From: Melanocharis versteri
Lineage: Eukaryota; Chordata; Aves; Passeriformes; Melanocharitidae
Direction of reading: 5' to 3'
Length of the DNA stretch: 64,000 nt
Assembly (NCBI GenBank): GCA_013397845.1
Contig: VZTG01001099.1
Coordinates: forward strand, 62,001 to 126,000
Shown: in pieces, positions 49,735 through 62,191 of the stretch
How the letters are laid out: every line of letters begins with the position of its first letter
How positions within the stretch are numbered: the first letter of the stretch is position 1
Program-made: the position numbers and the translations under genes
The notes under the pieces: model-generated
Seen by the model: the letters and a program-made list of their open reading frames with translations, nothing else
Databases searched by the model: none
Told to the model about the DNA's origin: nothing

Positions 49735-49910
49735 TCGTGTGTTCATCTCCAGAGGGAGACGTTCGGGATTTGTGTTGGAGCGTCGGTCGCACGGTGGCAG
49801 CCTAAACCCGCGGGAGCTGCCGCCCGCGGGGTGCACGGACACGCAGGAACTGTTGCCCACCCTGCCCTTCGGAAGATTTCTTTCCGAAACTACGTTCGCG
49901 GCAGGATTTT
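49735..49910. other. Isolated CpG-rich patch
   Basis: About 175 bp with dense CpG (ACGTTCGGG, GAGCGTCGGTCGCACGG, ACCCGCGGGAGC, ACGTTCGCGG) in an AT-rich intergenic region. It may be part of an ERV leader or LTR, or an orphan promoter. No coding domain was recognised on either strand. Confidence 0.6.
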
Positions 49911-52614
49911 CAGTAATTTTCACATCGAATTGTTGATAATTACGGGAGCATGAATACATTTCCGAGAGCAACATGACCCACATTGTGTGAAGGCTGCCTG
50001 ACTGACCTGTCATGGGAGCCAGAGTACAAAAAATACTCTGCTTGTGCATTAGGTGGTTTTATACCACAGCTGCCAACTGTGGTAAACTTTCAGTACAGCT
50101 TTACACCTTCCAAAGAACTGGGCACCTTTCAGTACTCGTTACACCTTGGTTGCCGTGAGCAGGATCTCGCAAGCAAGTGCCTGGAAAAAGGCAATGCCTC
50201 CACTTCCTTATGTGTGGCACAGTGTGTGTGACCTGAGAGCCGACCCGAGGAAACATGGCAGAATTGCGCAGTTCACTCCTTTTTCCTGCAAGTAATTTTC
50301 TCTTGAGCAGCAGTTTTAGGATGTGTCATGGCTGAAGGAAGCAATAACAAACAGAGGAGAGAGGGTATCCAGAGCACTGAGGATTGCAGGGAGGCCAGGG
50401 CAGGGTTCTGCCCTAAAACCCTAAATAATAAGTAGCACCAACTTTAACCTCTTGTGGCTGTTGCCTAATCTCCATTCTGAAAAAATTCTTCCATTCTAAT
50501 TAAAAAGAGTAGAAGATTTATGTTTCTCATAAGTCTCAGAAAAATAAATGTAGTCTGTAATTAATAATTACCCTAGTTTCCTGAACTGTTACCACTGTTT
50601 TCTAGGGAAAGAAAATTACTCCACTGCATCTTTAAACCAGTACTTTGGCATAAGGCCCTAGAAGAATACTGCCTATATATCATCTTTATATTTTCTAAAA
50701 GGCTGTACAGTGAAATCAGACAGGATGTCATGTTTCACATGCAACTCATTAATAAGAAACATGAGTGGAATGGAGATAAATAAACAGTAAAATAATGTGC
50801 CTTCATGACCTGTAGTATTTAGAAAAATCTAGTGCAGCTTCCAGATTGACTGCCATACAGTATTTCTCTAAATATCTGTATCTGACAATGCCAGCTGGAT
50901 GTTCTTTTAGGGCTTTTAGCCACCATGTTCAGAAACAGCAAGAAGTTTGTGGGTTTTGTTTGGATAAGTAGCTATCACTGCAGATTTTAAATCCTCCTTT
51001 ACAATGTCAGCTCCCTTCTTTGCTTCTGCCAGTAATGCTTAGCTATACAGATGAATCTAATTTTTTCACCATTATTGGAGAAGAGCCTAAAGAGCAGTTA
51101 CCATGTAAATTTACTACCAAATCTTGATAATTCACATAAGAGAAAAAAAATTTTCACATTTAAGAATTAAAAAAACCCCAACAGGTAAAGGCAAATCAGG
51201 GTGCTAAAACTCTAGGGTTCACTAGCATCTGTTTTACATAGAAAAATACAGTGGCTTAATTTCAGCTCTTATTTTTAACTGACTTGAATATTTGGTTTCG
51301 GTTTTGGGACTTTTTACTGGTACAGTACCTGAATACACACAAACTGTGAACTATGTAATGACATAGTCTATAAAATTTTAAAGCATGTCCTAATGTGCAA
51401 TTAAATAATTAAATAATAAAGTTGTTTTTTAATTGTTCAGCAGCAATGTTCCCCACTACTTTTACTGCTAATACATATGTAGTCCTTCAAACAAGTTTCC
51501 ACATGTGTATTTGAATAGGGAGCTAAAAGCCACCAAGCTGCTTCTCTGTACATGCATGACACATGCTTAATCCTAATCCATTGTAGCACGACAGACATTA
51601 CTGACCTAAAGACTCTGATAAAACTTAAATGAATCTACTTTTGGCAAGGAAGAAGCTTTTGCAATTTACCACATTGATCTGTAAATCCTCATTAACGCTG
51701 CAGTGCACTCCTTGATTAGAAAACTGCTTAATCAAGATGCTTCCCAAAGAATCAATTTACACCTAATGATACTTAGTGGCAAGGACAGCTGCTTAATTTG
51801 GATTGTAATTTCAGTTAATTGGGACACCTTCAGGTGACATGGGTGGCAACCTGTGTGTTACAGGTCAGTGCATCCTCCTCATGGCACCTTGCAGTTTCCC
51901 CAGTCTGTCCTCACTTACAGCAGGTTCACAAGGTGCCAAAAATTATCCAATGCCACTTGCAAGTAGATCACAGCCAGCCTCCCATAACTCTGAAGGACTT
52001 CCCATGGGTCAGACTATTTAAAATAGGGAGATGATTAATACAGTACAACCATAGGGAAAGGTGCTTAGCTACTTGGTCAGCCTAATTTTAATGAAAATAT
52101 TCAGCCCCTACAACAGCCAAGATTCTTCCTTCTTAAAAAGGCCTAAGAAAAGATTAATCAACAACACATGGAAAGTAGTACATCTTCTAAATCTCAAAAT
52201 GTGCAATTACATGTTGTTCATTAAAGCATAGTCCTACCTGGAAAAACTGCTGACAACTAATTTAAACATGCTCTCCAAAGCTTAGACTGAATAACCAGAA
52301 TTCAACCTTTATTACAATAAATAATAGCACATAGAACCCGTTAGGATGGAGGATGGTCTACTGGCTTATTAAAATGAGAACTGTGATTCTGAAAGCTTGT
52401 GTCTTCCTTTTTACATAAATTTTCTATTGCAGTATGAAGTCTCAGGTATGTTGTTTTCATAAGATGCAGCTTTAATAAGAGATAAAGAATATTCAGTGCC
52501 TTCAAGCAGGTTCAGATGTTCCAATTTTGCAATTGCGCCTGTGTTAGAGCATGAAGCCTGAGGTACTGAAATTTGATTGCTGCTGGAAAGAAGTTGGTTG
52601 CCTGTCCATACAGT

Positions 52615-53215
52615 TATTGAAAATGACAGAATGGCTTGAGTTGAAAGTGACCTTAAATATCACCTAATCCAACCCTTCTGCCATGGGCATGGACACTTTC
52701 CACTGGACCAGGTTGCTCAGAGCTCCATCCAACCTGGCCTTGAACACTTCCAGGGATGGGGCATCTACAGCTTCTTTGGGCAACCTGTGCCAAGACCTCA
52801 CCATGCTCAGAATAAAGAATTTTTTCCTAATATCCAAGCTAAATCTCCCTCTTTCAGTTTAAAACCACTGCCCCTTTGTCCTGTCACTACAGTTCTTGGT
52901 AAAACGTTTCTGTCTTTCTTATAAACCCACTTTAAGTACTCAAAGGCCAAAATAAGATCTTTGGGGAGCCTTCTCTTGTCCAGACCGAAAAACTCCAACT
53001 CTCTCACTGTCTTCACAAGGGAAGTACTTCAGCCCTCTGATCATCTTTGTGGCCTCCTCTGGACCCACTCCAACAGGTCCACATCCTTCTTATTTTGAGG
53101 ACCCCAGGGCTGGATGCAGCACTGCAGGTGGGTTCTCACCAAAGCAGAGCGGAGGGGCAGAATCTGCTCCCTCATCCTGCATCTCTTTAGGCAGCCCAGG
53201 ATTATTGTAGAGACC
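52615..53215 (-). mobile_element. CR1 LINE 3' segment
   Basis: Reverse complement of the CR1 3' region: CCATGGGCATGGACACTT, AACCTGGCCTTGAACACTTC, GGGCAACCTGTGCCAAGACC, and further in CTCCTCTGGACCCACTCCAA. The longest CR1 3' end in the window. Confidence 0.92.
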
Positions 53216-54748
53216 AATGTTTGAATTTCAGAGAGCTAGGATTATGACTAGAACTCAGTTAATCTGTTTTAGCCTGTACTTGCAATTAAACTGTTTAGCA
53301 GATTCCCTATCAGCAAAGCATTATCTAGAATTCGAGATACAGCTCAAATAAAGGGAAGGACAAAGAGGGAAGCTGCATATTACTTCCATCGAACGCTGCT
53401 AATGGAAGCAGAGAACACCCAACATCACTTGAACATGAGGGGAGCTAACCAAATGTTGGAAAAATATACCCTTATTGATTGCTTTTGAGAAAAGCCTGTG
53501 GTCTTTTAGAATGAATGGCATATACACCACCTATGATAGCAGTGTCATCACAGCTCTCTTAACCGCTGTCACTGGAAACTTCCTGTAACTTAGTGACTTA
53601 GCATTTTTGCAGACAGCTTCAGAGGATTCTTCCCAACTAACTGATTTGTTTTTATTCATATGATGAGGATCAAGGCCACAGCCAAAATAATACAAAACAC
53701 GCTGTTTTCCTTGTAACATTAGGAAAACAAAAGTTTATAGGAAAGGAAACAACTTAAAAGTATGCACTAAATACATTTCACATGAATTTGTGCCTGTAAT
53801 CCAGCATTTCAGATGGCTATCCTGGAGATTTTGTTGTATGTGAGAAAAGAGAACAACTTGTAAAGGATTTTGACTTTGGGGTTTTGGTTTTGTGGTTTTT
53901 TTCTCAGCAAAAGGAGATTTATAAAATCTTGCTGGGGGAAGAAATCTTACCTTTTTCTCTACTGTCATTACCCTTATTCCCCCATAAACCACCTTGCAAA
54001 ACCACCACAAGGAGCCTAAAGCCTATTTTCCAACCTCAATGCCAGCAGTAGCCTATTACAACACCTGCAATGACGATAATGAAAACCGTTTCATAAAACC
54101 CTGTGGCAATTACAGCTGTGTACACTCTGCTCATAATACCAGTTTTAAAAGGACATTAATTATGCTCTGATCCTCAAACTGGACTGCTTAGTCATAATGA
54201 TGTTACACAATGACTCACACTCCAGATGACTCATACAGAGAGGGCAATTATCCAGCAGGACTTCTGTAAGTCTGCTGTTAAATGAAAGAACTCATTACAG
54301 GACTGAGGGTTCCTGTTGCATGAATGAAAAAGGAAGTGTAGAGAAAAAAAGAAAATCAGTACTTCCAATCAGGTAGTATTAGATGCCTATCCTGATTAAT
54401 TTGCATATTTAATTTGAGATACAGGTTTCCTCTTAGCTGTGACCATGTGTTTTATTAAGGAAATACCTTGCAGTTTTATTATACAAGTAAAATCCCTCTT
54501 TAGATGTTTAAGGTTGACTTTGTACATGTATGCAGATTATTAGTCTTAAAAAAAAAAACAACAACCTTGTGACATAGCAAAATATTTTTCCAGCTTCCAC
54601 ACAAAATAGCATTTTTTTCTCTGCTGGTAGAACACGTTAAAATTTTTACTGTTTTAAGTGGCCTGTGTAACTTTTACAGAAGTTGTACACAAAAAAATGC
54701 AAGCAAAAATTCCAAAGTACACTCTGACAGCCAATGCTCTGCGAATAC

Positions 54749-54754
54749 TTTATT
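54749..54754 (-). terminator. PAM: Candidate PAM polyadenylation signal
   Basis: AATAAA on the minus strand, about 615 nt beyond the PAM stop codon, consistent with a short 3'UTR that ends near 54730. Confidence 0.45.
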
Positions 54755-55367
54755 ACACAAATTACATTCAGCTTCTGAAAATAGTGTTCTAACAGTGATA
54801 CCATCTAAAAATAAGACATTCCAGAAACACATCAAGTTAGGAAGAAGAAAAAAATTAAGTAGAGACTTTTTTTTTCCTTCAATGCAATATCATGTTAGTG
54901 ATTTAAAAAAATAGAAGAAGACTTAGCAGCTTCATTTTCTTGTGGCACTGTATATTCTCTGTACTGCAACAGGTTAAGGACATTGAAGAGGAAAGGCACG
55001 AAACAGAAATTGGCAACTGAATAATTACAGAAAAAAATATTTTGATGAAGCAGATAGTAAGACTTATTTACAAGATCCCCATATTTGATGATAAAATACT
55101 ACTGCTTTAAATCAGTCCTGCAATTAGAAGACTTTGCTTTAGTAAGATGTTCACATAAAAACCAACAGCACTGATATGGAATTTCCATATACTCCTCCAC
55201 TTAAAAAACATAACTAAAACCAAACAAAAATTAAAGGAACCAGTGTACAGCTCCACACAGATTAGAACAGTTTACTATTAAGTACACAAAATCTTAAACG
55301 TGCTTAAGGGAAAAAGAATCTGACATTCTGGGTTTCAACAGTATAATGGAGAACTCAAAGGTTGATT

Positions 55368-55549
55368 TCAGGATGACGAAGGTGCTGGTGGGAGTGGAGA
55401 TGCTGAACACTCTTCCTCAGAATCAGTACCATCATCTTCGTCTTTTTCTTGATCACTTCCTTCAGTACTCAGCCGGTCAAACCCTTTTCGGCTGTAGCCT
55501 TTGTGACTTGCAAAGAAGTTCCCAAGGTTAATTCCACCACCGCCTTTCC
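55368..55549 (-). CDS. PAM: PAM last coding exon: cytosolic tail with trafficking segment
   Basis: 182 nt, phase 1 to the stop. Encodes KGGGGINLGNFFASHKGYSR, KGFDRLSTEGSDQEKDEDD and a Pro/Ser-rich end, SASPLPPAPSSS. The Tyr and Ser/acidic region corresponds to the endocytic-routing part of the tail. Confidence 0.94.
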
Positions 55550-58500
55550 CTATGGAAAGGGAAAGGTTTACTTTAACTGTATGGGGGGGAATAAAAATCT
55601 ATCTACTAATTAAACAGTATAGTGGGGATTATTTTAAGTGCCCTTCCAGCAGCTGTTTTTAAAGATGCAGCATATGAGCCATAGGTGTATATATTAGGAA
55701 AAAAGAAAGAAATTCTTCTTTGAAATAGAAGTTTCAGACTATGCTTTTTTAGCATCCATTCTTTCATTAACTCTACACAGGTTACTGGTGTTCCTACCAA
55801 TTTGCCCTTAGTTTCAAAGTGCTTCATTTCATTCACCAGATCCACAATAACTCATTATTGCTGCTGCTCTCCCACTGGTAGTGACTCATCCTCTTTAGTG
55901 GGCAGATAATGACAGATGAAAGTTGTTGTAAAAGACATTTTCAAAAAGCCCTGATCTTTGCCCCCAATCCTTCCTCTGAGAAAGTTCCATCAAATATGTT
56001 ATTCAACATGAATACAGAAAAAAAGCCTCCAGTTACTGTGTTTAAAAACATCTTCAGTGACTACTTACCTCTAAGTCTGCCTAAAATTCTGCCTGAACTA
56101 GAATCAAGTTTGTGTTCCCCATCAGCTGAAAAATAAAGTAAATTTCAAAAATAAGCTAAACTCCCAATGTTCTATGATCGAATAATTACCTGTATTTTCT
56201 GATTAAAATCACCGACATTCAGCAAACCAATCAGCAGCTCTAAGAAGCCATTTGTGGCAGTACTGCAGTAGTCTAGAGTGTTCGCATATTAATATTGTAT
56301 CTAGCACATTTGGTATGCTAACACTTTTGAATACAAAGAGTCAGGAAGCTGCATGCTGAAATCTTCAAATAAAATACATGCAATTCAGTTGCACAGCCAT
56401 ATTAGGTTGCTGAATGGCCTACTCTGTCACATTAAGTACTGACCAGTGGCAGAACTGTGTTGTCTACTCCATGTACATTTTCTTCCCTGGATGAAAATAT
56501 CTTGATAAAACAATCTTGCGATACAAAATAACAAGCAAAATCAAATGCCTATCGCAGTCTGCCAATTTATGAAAAATAATGGTATTATACAATACGAATT
56601 TAGAGCCCATTTAAATAACTTCTAAGTACCAATTAAAGCTTTCAGAATTGTGGATGAAGGTGCATTATGGAAGCATGTCTGACTCAGAATTGACTGGGTA
56701 GGAGAGAACAATAATACATAATCTCTTGTAATGGTATCTGCTTTGATTTTGCTTGTATCTCTGTAATACCCTTGGAGTTTTTTGTTCTCAGCAATTTAAA
56801 AATCCCGCACTAGAAAATCAAACTATGCTTGCTGTATTAAAATTCCTGAATCCTAGACAAAACAGCATGAATATATTCTAGTCGTTTCTGAGATACCAGT
56901 TTTTGCCTTGACACCAGTTAAAATTTTTGATACATGTTCTGAAGAGGTGCTAGCTTGAGATGCAATATTAAAGGCTCAGGGGGCTGCAAGTGCTGTGTCC
57001 CTGCTGATCCTTAGTTTGCATGCAGCACCACTGCAACTGTTCAGGAGGGCAAAGGGAGCTGCTCTCTTCATACCCTCACCCATCAGTGTTCAGTGATATT
57101 TGGAACTGGAATAATAAAAGCCTGTTCTCTAGAACAGTTACTCACACTTACTTCCATAGACAGTTGTCTTCCTCCACTGAATAAATACTAAAATTGCCAG
57201 CAGGACAACAACAGGGATAATAAGAAGAGTTGTAATAAGAACAAAGGAAACTCCAGTGCTGCTGGCCTGTTGGACCAAGTGTTGTTTATCTGTATTCTTT
57301 AGTGGGTCTGTCGATTCTGGCTTGTTTTTCAATCTGGCTTCAACAATTGTTTTTGATTCTTTAAAAAGAAAACAATTTCCATATGTAATCTAGATGCATC
57401 AAGCAACACAGAACAAGGTGTTACGGGAAACAACAAGCTAAAAGACAAACATTTACGGAGACATTTTTGGCTCTTGGTGATGTTATCCCAAATATAAGGC
57501 AGAGAAAGTCTGTATGATACCACTCACTAGCAAAGATTCCCTCCTCTTTTCTCAAATAAGGAAAAGAGATGAGTCAAACAGAGTTTTGTCCTTAAAAGTA
57601 TATACTCTTTAAAATATAGGAAATTACCCCAATGATCAAATTTTGCAAATAAGCGTGTGGTGTATTATCAATTATAATCAATTATATAATAAATATCTCC
57701 TTTTGACAAAAACACTTCCACAAGAAATGCAGAAAGCCAGTATACATCGTATTCTCATAAACAAAAAGTTTAAAGATCTTTCTAATAAAACTGTGACAAA
57801 GGGTTAAATTTTCAGAACTGTTACATTCCATGAAGGAATTTTGGTTCTACAAATCTGGAGAGCTTTTGAAAACTGCATCCAGTCATTCCTGACTGATTTG
57901 TTAACTCTCTACCTACAAGGAGAAAAACCATTTCAGGGAAAAACCTTTATGATGTTGCATATGCTTTGTGATTACTTTTAGTAAGTAAAACTGTCTAGCT
58001 ATATATTTTGAAGTCAGACTGAACAGCATGTCTTAATAAGTAGCTGCATCACAAACACTCTGAATCAACTCTGTTTTGATTCTTTATCAAAATTAAAATT
58101 ATGTTCTGTTCTGAAGGAATAGCAAATCATTCAGTTTACACTCAACACTAATACAATGGTAACAATATCATTGTTATCACAAGTACAGGGATAGCAATGA
58201 CACAATGAAAACATGCTCCCTGTTCAAGTAGTAGTTACTGCTAAGGAAAATTTTCCTCCATCATCTTTCCCACCTCACAGCAGTACAAGCACTAGTAACA
58301 GTCTGTCACCAAGGGGCTGTGAGAGTGCAGGCCACTCCTGCTCATTTATTAAGCAGATGACACAAAATCCATTGGCTCTTTTCTCTGAGTGGAGTTGAAA
58401 GATGTTAATTTCAGTCTACCTACCCTAACCAGTTTTAGACATTGTTACTCAAAACCTTTTTCTTACCCTGGTGTTACTATTGCATTTTTTCTCTATGACA

Positions 58501-61500
58501 TTAGAAGTGTCAGCAAAAGAAAGCCATAATGTATTTGCATATTCCTAGATATACAGCATGCTGTAATGTCAACACTTCCCTTTTGAGTGCTTCAGGCAGG
58601 CTGATGTACCGGTGGAGATAAAATAAAAGGATAACAGTGTAAGGCAGTAAGGATTTCATTGTTTCATAATGTTAGCCTTCCTTATTCTACTTTATTCTAT
58701 AGGCTTTCAATTGGCAGTTGAGATTTTTTGGTCTTTTCTCTGTCTGCGTATACATGGCTGAAGCAAACTACATACGCTCTGAATTTAACCAAAGAAAACT
58801 AGTTAAGAACATTTGATCATTTAAAATGCCTTTATAAGTAGTACCATAACCTGGTAGTGTTTTTTCTGAAAGGGAAATGAGCTACATAATAGAATACAAA
58901 TGGTTAAAATTACTTTTCATCCACCTTAATTGATATTTTACCCCTTTCAATCTCCTCTGTGTGTACTATCTCCTTATATTATTCCTACATGCTTTCATTT
59001 TCTTTTTCCTTTTTTTTTTTCTCATTTTTATGCAGATCAATTAAATAAAAAGTCTAGTAAGTCTATGGGAAGAAATGTAAATAGAAAAAAAAGGTATTTC
59101 TTGCCATATGGTGTGACTGACAAGGCTGTGTACTGAAAGACTACACAGGAATATAAACCCATTGCTGTTTCAAATAACCCTTTTGGTGGTGGTGGAGGGT
59201 TGTGGAGTGGGGGGAGAGTGCTGGGGAGTAACTATCACAGTTGTATTTCAAAGCTATTTCTGCATCTAAGGGAGTTGCCACAGATACCAATCTGGACCAT
59301 ACCAGATGGTAGAATGGAATTAACCTACTAGTTAAATTTTTATTCTGTGATAGTGAAGCACTTGTCATCACTGAAAATGAAATGTTTAGGTTGGCTGTGA
59401 AATAGCATCTACCAGGTAACAGGGTTACAAGCTTCTTTCTAGTGCTTCCTATAGCAACTCACAAAAATCAAAACAGTCAAACTAGTCAGCATTTTTTCCC
59501 TTCAGCTTGGCAGAAGCAGCCCTAGTCTATGCAAACATACTGATCCCTTCATTTTGATTATGAATCAGACTAACCTTTTGTTTCCTGTACCTCAATGCCA
59601 GCCTTTTTAACTGACCGATGTTCCATTTCTGTAAAACAAAATCATTCTTCAGGACAACTGATATTTCAGAAAGGCAGTCAGTTACATCTTCCTGCTAGCT
59701 TTCTCAGATGTACAGTACAATCCTACAGTAAACATTCCCATCAACACCTGAACTTCACCATAGAGAGTCAATGTATTAACTATTCAATAGCTCACAAGGC
59801 CATTAAAAAAAAAGGAAGAGCTTGGTTCATGAAACGTGCTTGCAATAATCAACTTTTATGAAACAGAAAGATTTTATGGCTATGCCTAAAGGTTCATAGA
59901 TTCCCACAAAAATAAAACTGTTTATTATAATCAAAATCATAGTGAATTGAAGGCTGGTTGAATCAGGGTGTCTTAGCTACTGCTCTTTTATACTTCAGCA
60001 AAAATTAAAAAGAAAATTTTATACAAGGACTTCCCTCATCTAACCTGTAAAAATTCCATTACTTTTTTATTCTCAGGTTTCTTTGAATAAAAGCTGAGAT
60101 TTGTTCATGTTCAGTTTACTAGATGCAGATAAAAACATATCCAACCAGAATTAAAATTCATCTGGTCCAGTCTCCTGTTATTAAGAGCAGCTGATACCAA
60201 ATGCCCCAAAGGAAAATCCATGAATTATAAACAGACAAATAAGGAATAACTAGCTTAGTCATTTATAGCAGCAGACTCTTCCTGGATGACTAACATCCTG
60301 AAGCCTAAGGCTTTATCTCTGTTATACATTTTTTTATCCCATATAATGGAGTAGTGGATTATATTTTTATTCCTGTAAAACATGTAACTTCTCTCTGAAT
60401 CCTACTAAATTGATGTCTGACTAATCAGGTTCTTCTCCCTGAAGTGAGGCTGCTTGCCTTGGGGGTTAGTAGATTAAAATTGGAAAGTGTTTCCTCTGTA
60501 TGGAAATACAACTTCAAATTATACTAGATTAATTTTCTAGTGATAAATGCTCCCAATGAAATGAATATAATTTTTAAGTTGACCTGCATTTTTATTTCAT
60601 CCCCTGGGAGTTTTCTACATGATAACCTCACAGGAAGCAGTTAGTTGAGTTCTCAGCAAATGATACACAGAAATTACTAAAATACAAGAGTAACACTTTC
60701 ATTTAAGCAGATACTGACAATGGATGTGTAAGGCAAATGCATGTTGATTCCTTCTGTGACAAACTCATGTGCCCAGGACTCTTTGACAGAGCCCACAGCA
60801 ATGCTGAAGAATGGTCTTTTAATGAAAACTGAGCAGCAGCACACAACTGCTGCAGGTGAAGCTTGTAGTGCACTTAAACCACTCATTATGCCACCAGGCT
60901 CTTGGCCAGGGGTACCAGGTAAGTGGTACTGACCTGAAGATACAAAATGTGAAGTTAGGACATTAAAAACAAGAAGAACGTACTTTCTGCAGATGCAAAC
61001 TTCCACACTGCTTTGGCATGAACATCTCCAACAAACACTGTTCTATCTTCTGAAGCAACAATATCATGTGGCATCTCAAAGCTCTGTGAAGATAAGCAGT
61101 CACGAATTACCCTTAAATGTCTATGCCTTAATGAGGCCTCCTTAACCCCTAACTTGAGCCTGGTCATATTCAATCCTTCTCTAGACTGGAAAATGCAGCA
61201 GGTGCTGCAGTGAAAGCCTAATGTGTGAAAGGAGAGGGATTCCATTTCTAGTGAATATTTGCCTTCTCCAGGGATAACAACATAGAGATTATTGCATGTA
61301 TTAATGCTAAAAAAATCATATTAATAATATTTGTATTTATATTATTATGTTCCATTTTATCCACTGAAATATATATTTTCAGAAATAAATAATCTTGGTT
61401 TGAAGCCCACACATTTAGTTTTCGTTTAAGTTCGTATGCAACACGGCTATTTGCTATACTCAGAAAAAATAACTCTCACTTAATATAATTTAAAACTGGA

Positions 61501-62191
61501 CTGCAAGTAAAGACTGTATGTGGTACTCAGAAATGGGAATATTAACATTTATTCTTTAGCCTAATACAATATATAGAAACTGTTAAAAAAACCCTACAAT
61601 TTTTATGTACACTACTGCATGAAGAACATTTAGCCTTAACTTACACAGTAGTATTCTGTAAAGAGGGATGTAACCATACAGTTGCGTATTATTTCTGCTT
61701 AGGAATAAGCTCTATTTTTTGACAAATTACTAGCATCTAAATATATGAATATTTCATTTCCTTCTTTATTGTCTTAAATTAACTTTTAAGAACTGTACTG
61801 TCAGTAATAAAGTAGGCTTATCCTGGCTGAAGATATTATCTGTAGGAATCATCTAGAGGTTAGTATAATTTTCAAATGTGTACCATATGTAGAAGCTAAG
61901 ACTCAAAATTCTAGTGTTTTTGTTTAGTACTATAAAGAATTCCTTTTCAATACCTTACATTATAAAATATCTTATTTCCTGCAATAGTCTTATGGAAGTT
62001 GGAAAAGTAGAATGCTACCAATGTTCTCATATCCATAATTATATGCAACAGGCACTCTGTGCAATACTCTACCTTTCTAAGTGGAATGAAAGTATCAATT
62101 ATTTCTCCAGTAGAGAAGTTCATTACAAATCCTTGCACTGATTCTGCCTCTCCAGGATAAGGCATTCCATTAACTGCAAAGAGGAGACCAC
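55368..62191 (-). CDS. PAM: Peptidylglycine alpha-amidating monooxygenase, C-terminal part (last six coding exons)
   Basis: Secretory-pathway enzyme that makes C-terminal amides on neuropeptides and hormones. PHM hydroxylates the terminal Gly and PAL cleaves it to amide plus glyoxylate. Visible here are the end of the PAL beta-propeller (exons at 62073 and 60984, with MPHDIVASEDRTVFVGD), an 18-residue cassette (59575), a juxtamembrane linker plus a transmembrane helix (VSFVLITTLLIIPVVVLLAI and following residues, exon at 57152), and a cytosolic tail with basic and Ser/acidic trafficking segments (56069 and 55368). Phases match throughout and the stop is TGA at 55368-55370. The catalytic PHM and most of PAL lie beyond the right edge. 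Tail-to-tail with GIN1, as in other amniotes. The linker diverges from mammals while the PAL end and tail are strongly conserved. Confidence 0.95.
56069..56125 (-). CDS. PAM: PAM exon: cytosolic tail, first part
   Basis: 57 nt, phase 1 to 1. Encodes DGEHKLDSSSGRILGRLR. CAG acceptor, GTAAGT donor. Confidence 0.92.
57152..57358 (-). CDS. PAM: PAM exon: linker and transmembrane anchor
   Basis: 207 nt, phase 1 to 1. Encodes a polar linker, about 20 hydrophobic residues ending IQWRK, and the start of the tail. Frame-neutral skipping would give a soluble enzyme, a known behaviour of this gene in other vertebrates. Confidence 0.94.
59575..59628 (-). CDS. PAM: PAM 18-residue cassette exon
   Basis: 54 nt, phase 1 to 1, flanked by TTTTACAG and GTTAGT. 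Encodes KMEHRSVKKAGIEVQETK. Both skipping and inclusion keep the frame, so it is a natural candidate for alternative splicing in the linker before the membrane anchor. Confidence 0.9.
60125..60420 (+). mobile_element. Ancient amniote LINE/SINE-like fragment
   Basis: Reads TTCATCTGGTCCAGTCTCCT, GATACCAAATGCCCCAAAGG and CTCTTCCTGGATGACTAAC in the order seen in old CR1/L3-type repeats of reptiles and birds. Highly diverged. Lies in the PAM intron between 59628 and 60984. Confidence 0.4.
60984..61083 (-). CDS. PAM: PAM exon: end of PAL domain
   Basis: 100 nt, phase 0 to 1. Encodes SFEMPHDIVASEDRTVFVGD through VWKFASAE. CACAG acceptor, GTACGT donor. Confidence 0.94.
62073..62191 (-). CDS. PAM: PAM exon: PAL domain, beta-propeller segment
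   Basis: 119 nt, phase 1 to 0. Encodes GLLFAVNGMPYPGEAESVQG through FIPLRK. GCAG acceptor, GTAGAG donor. Confidence 0.94.

Larger units (their letters stand above)
47320..54725. other. Intergenic region between convergent GIN1 and PAM 3' ends
   Basis: AT-rich sequence with one CR1 copy and one CpG-rich patch (both listed separately). No convincing coding gene was seen elsewhere in it. Confidence 0.6.

Noticed and set aside
49699..50049. 116-codon minus-strand frame over the CpG-rich patch
   Set aside because: No recognisable domain. The frame is open partly because of local GC content.
59595..59861. 88-codon plus-strand frame
   Set aside because: It is the antisense shadow of the PAM cassette exon and flanking intron.
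60677..60950. Possible extra PAM exon with a good 3' splice site near 60934
   Set aside because: No matching donor in frame and no similarity to the known PAM linker. The cassette at 59575-59628 supplies the expected segment.
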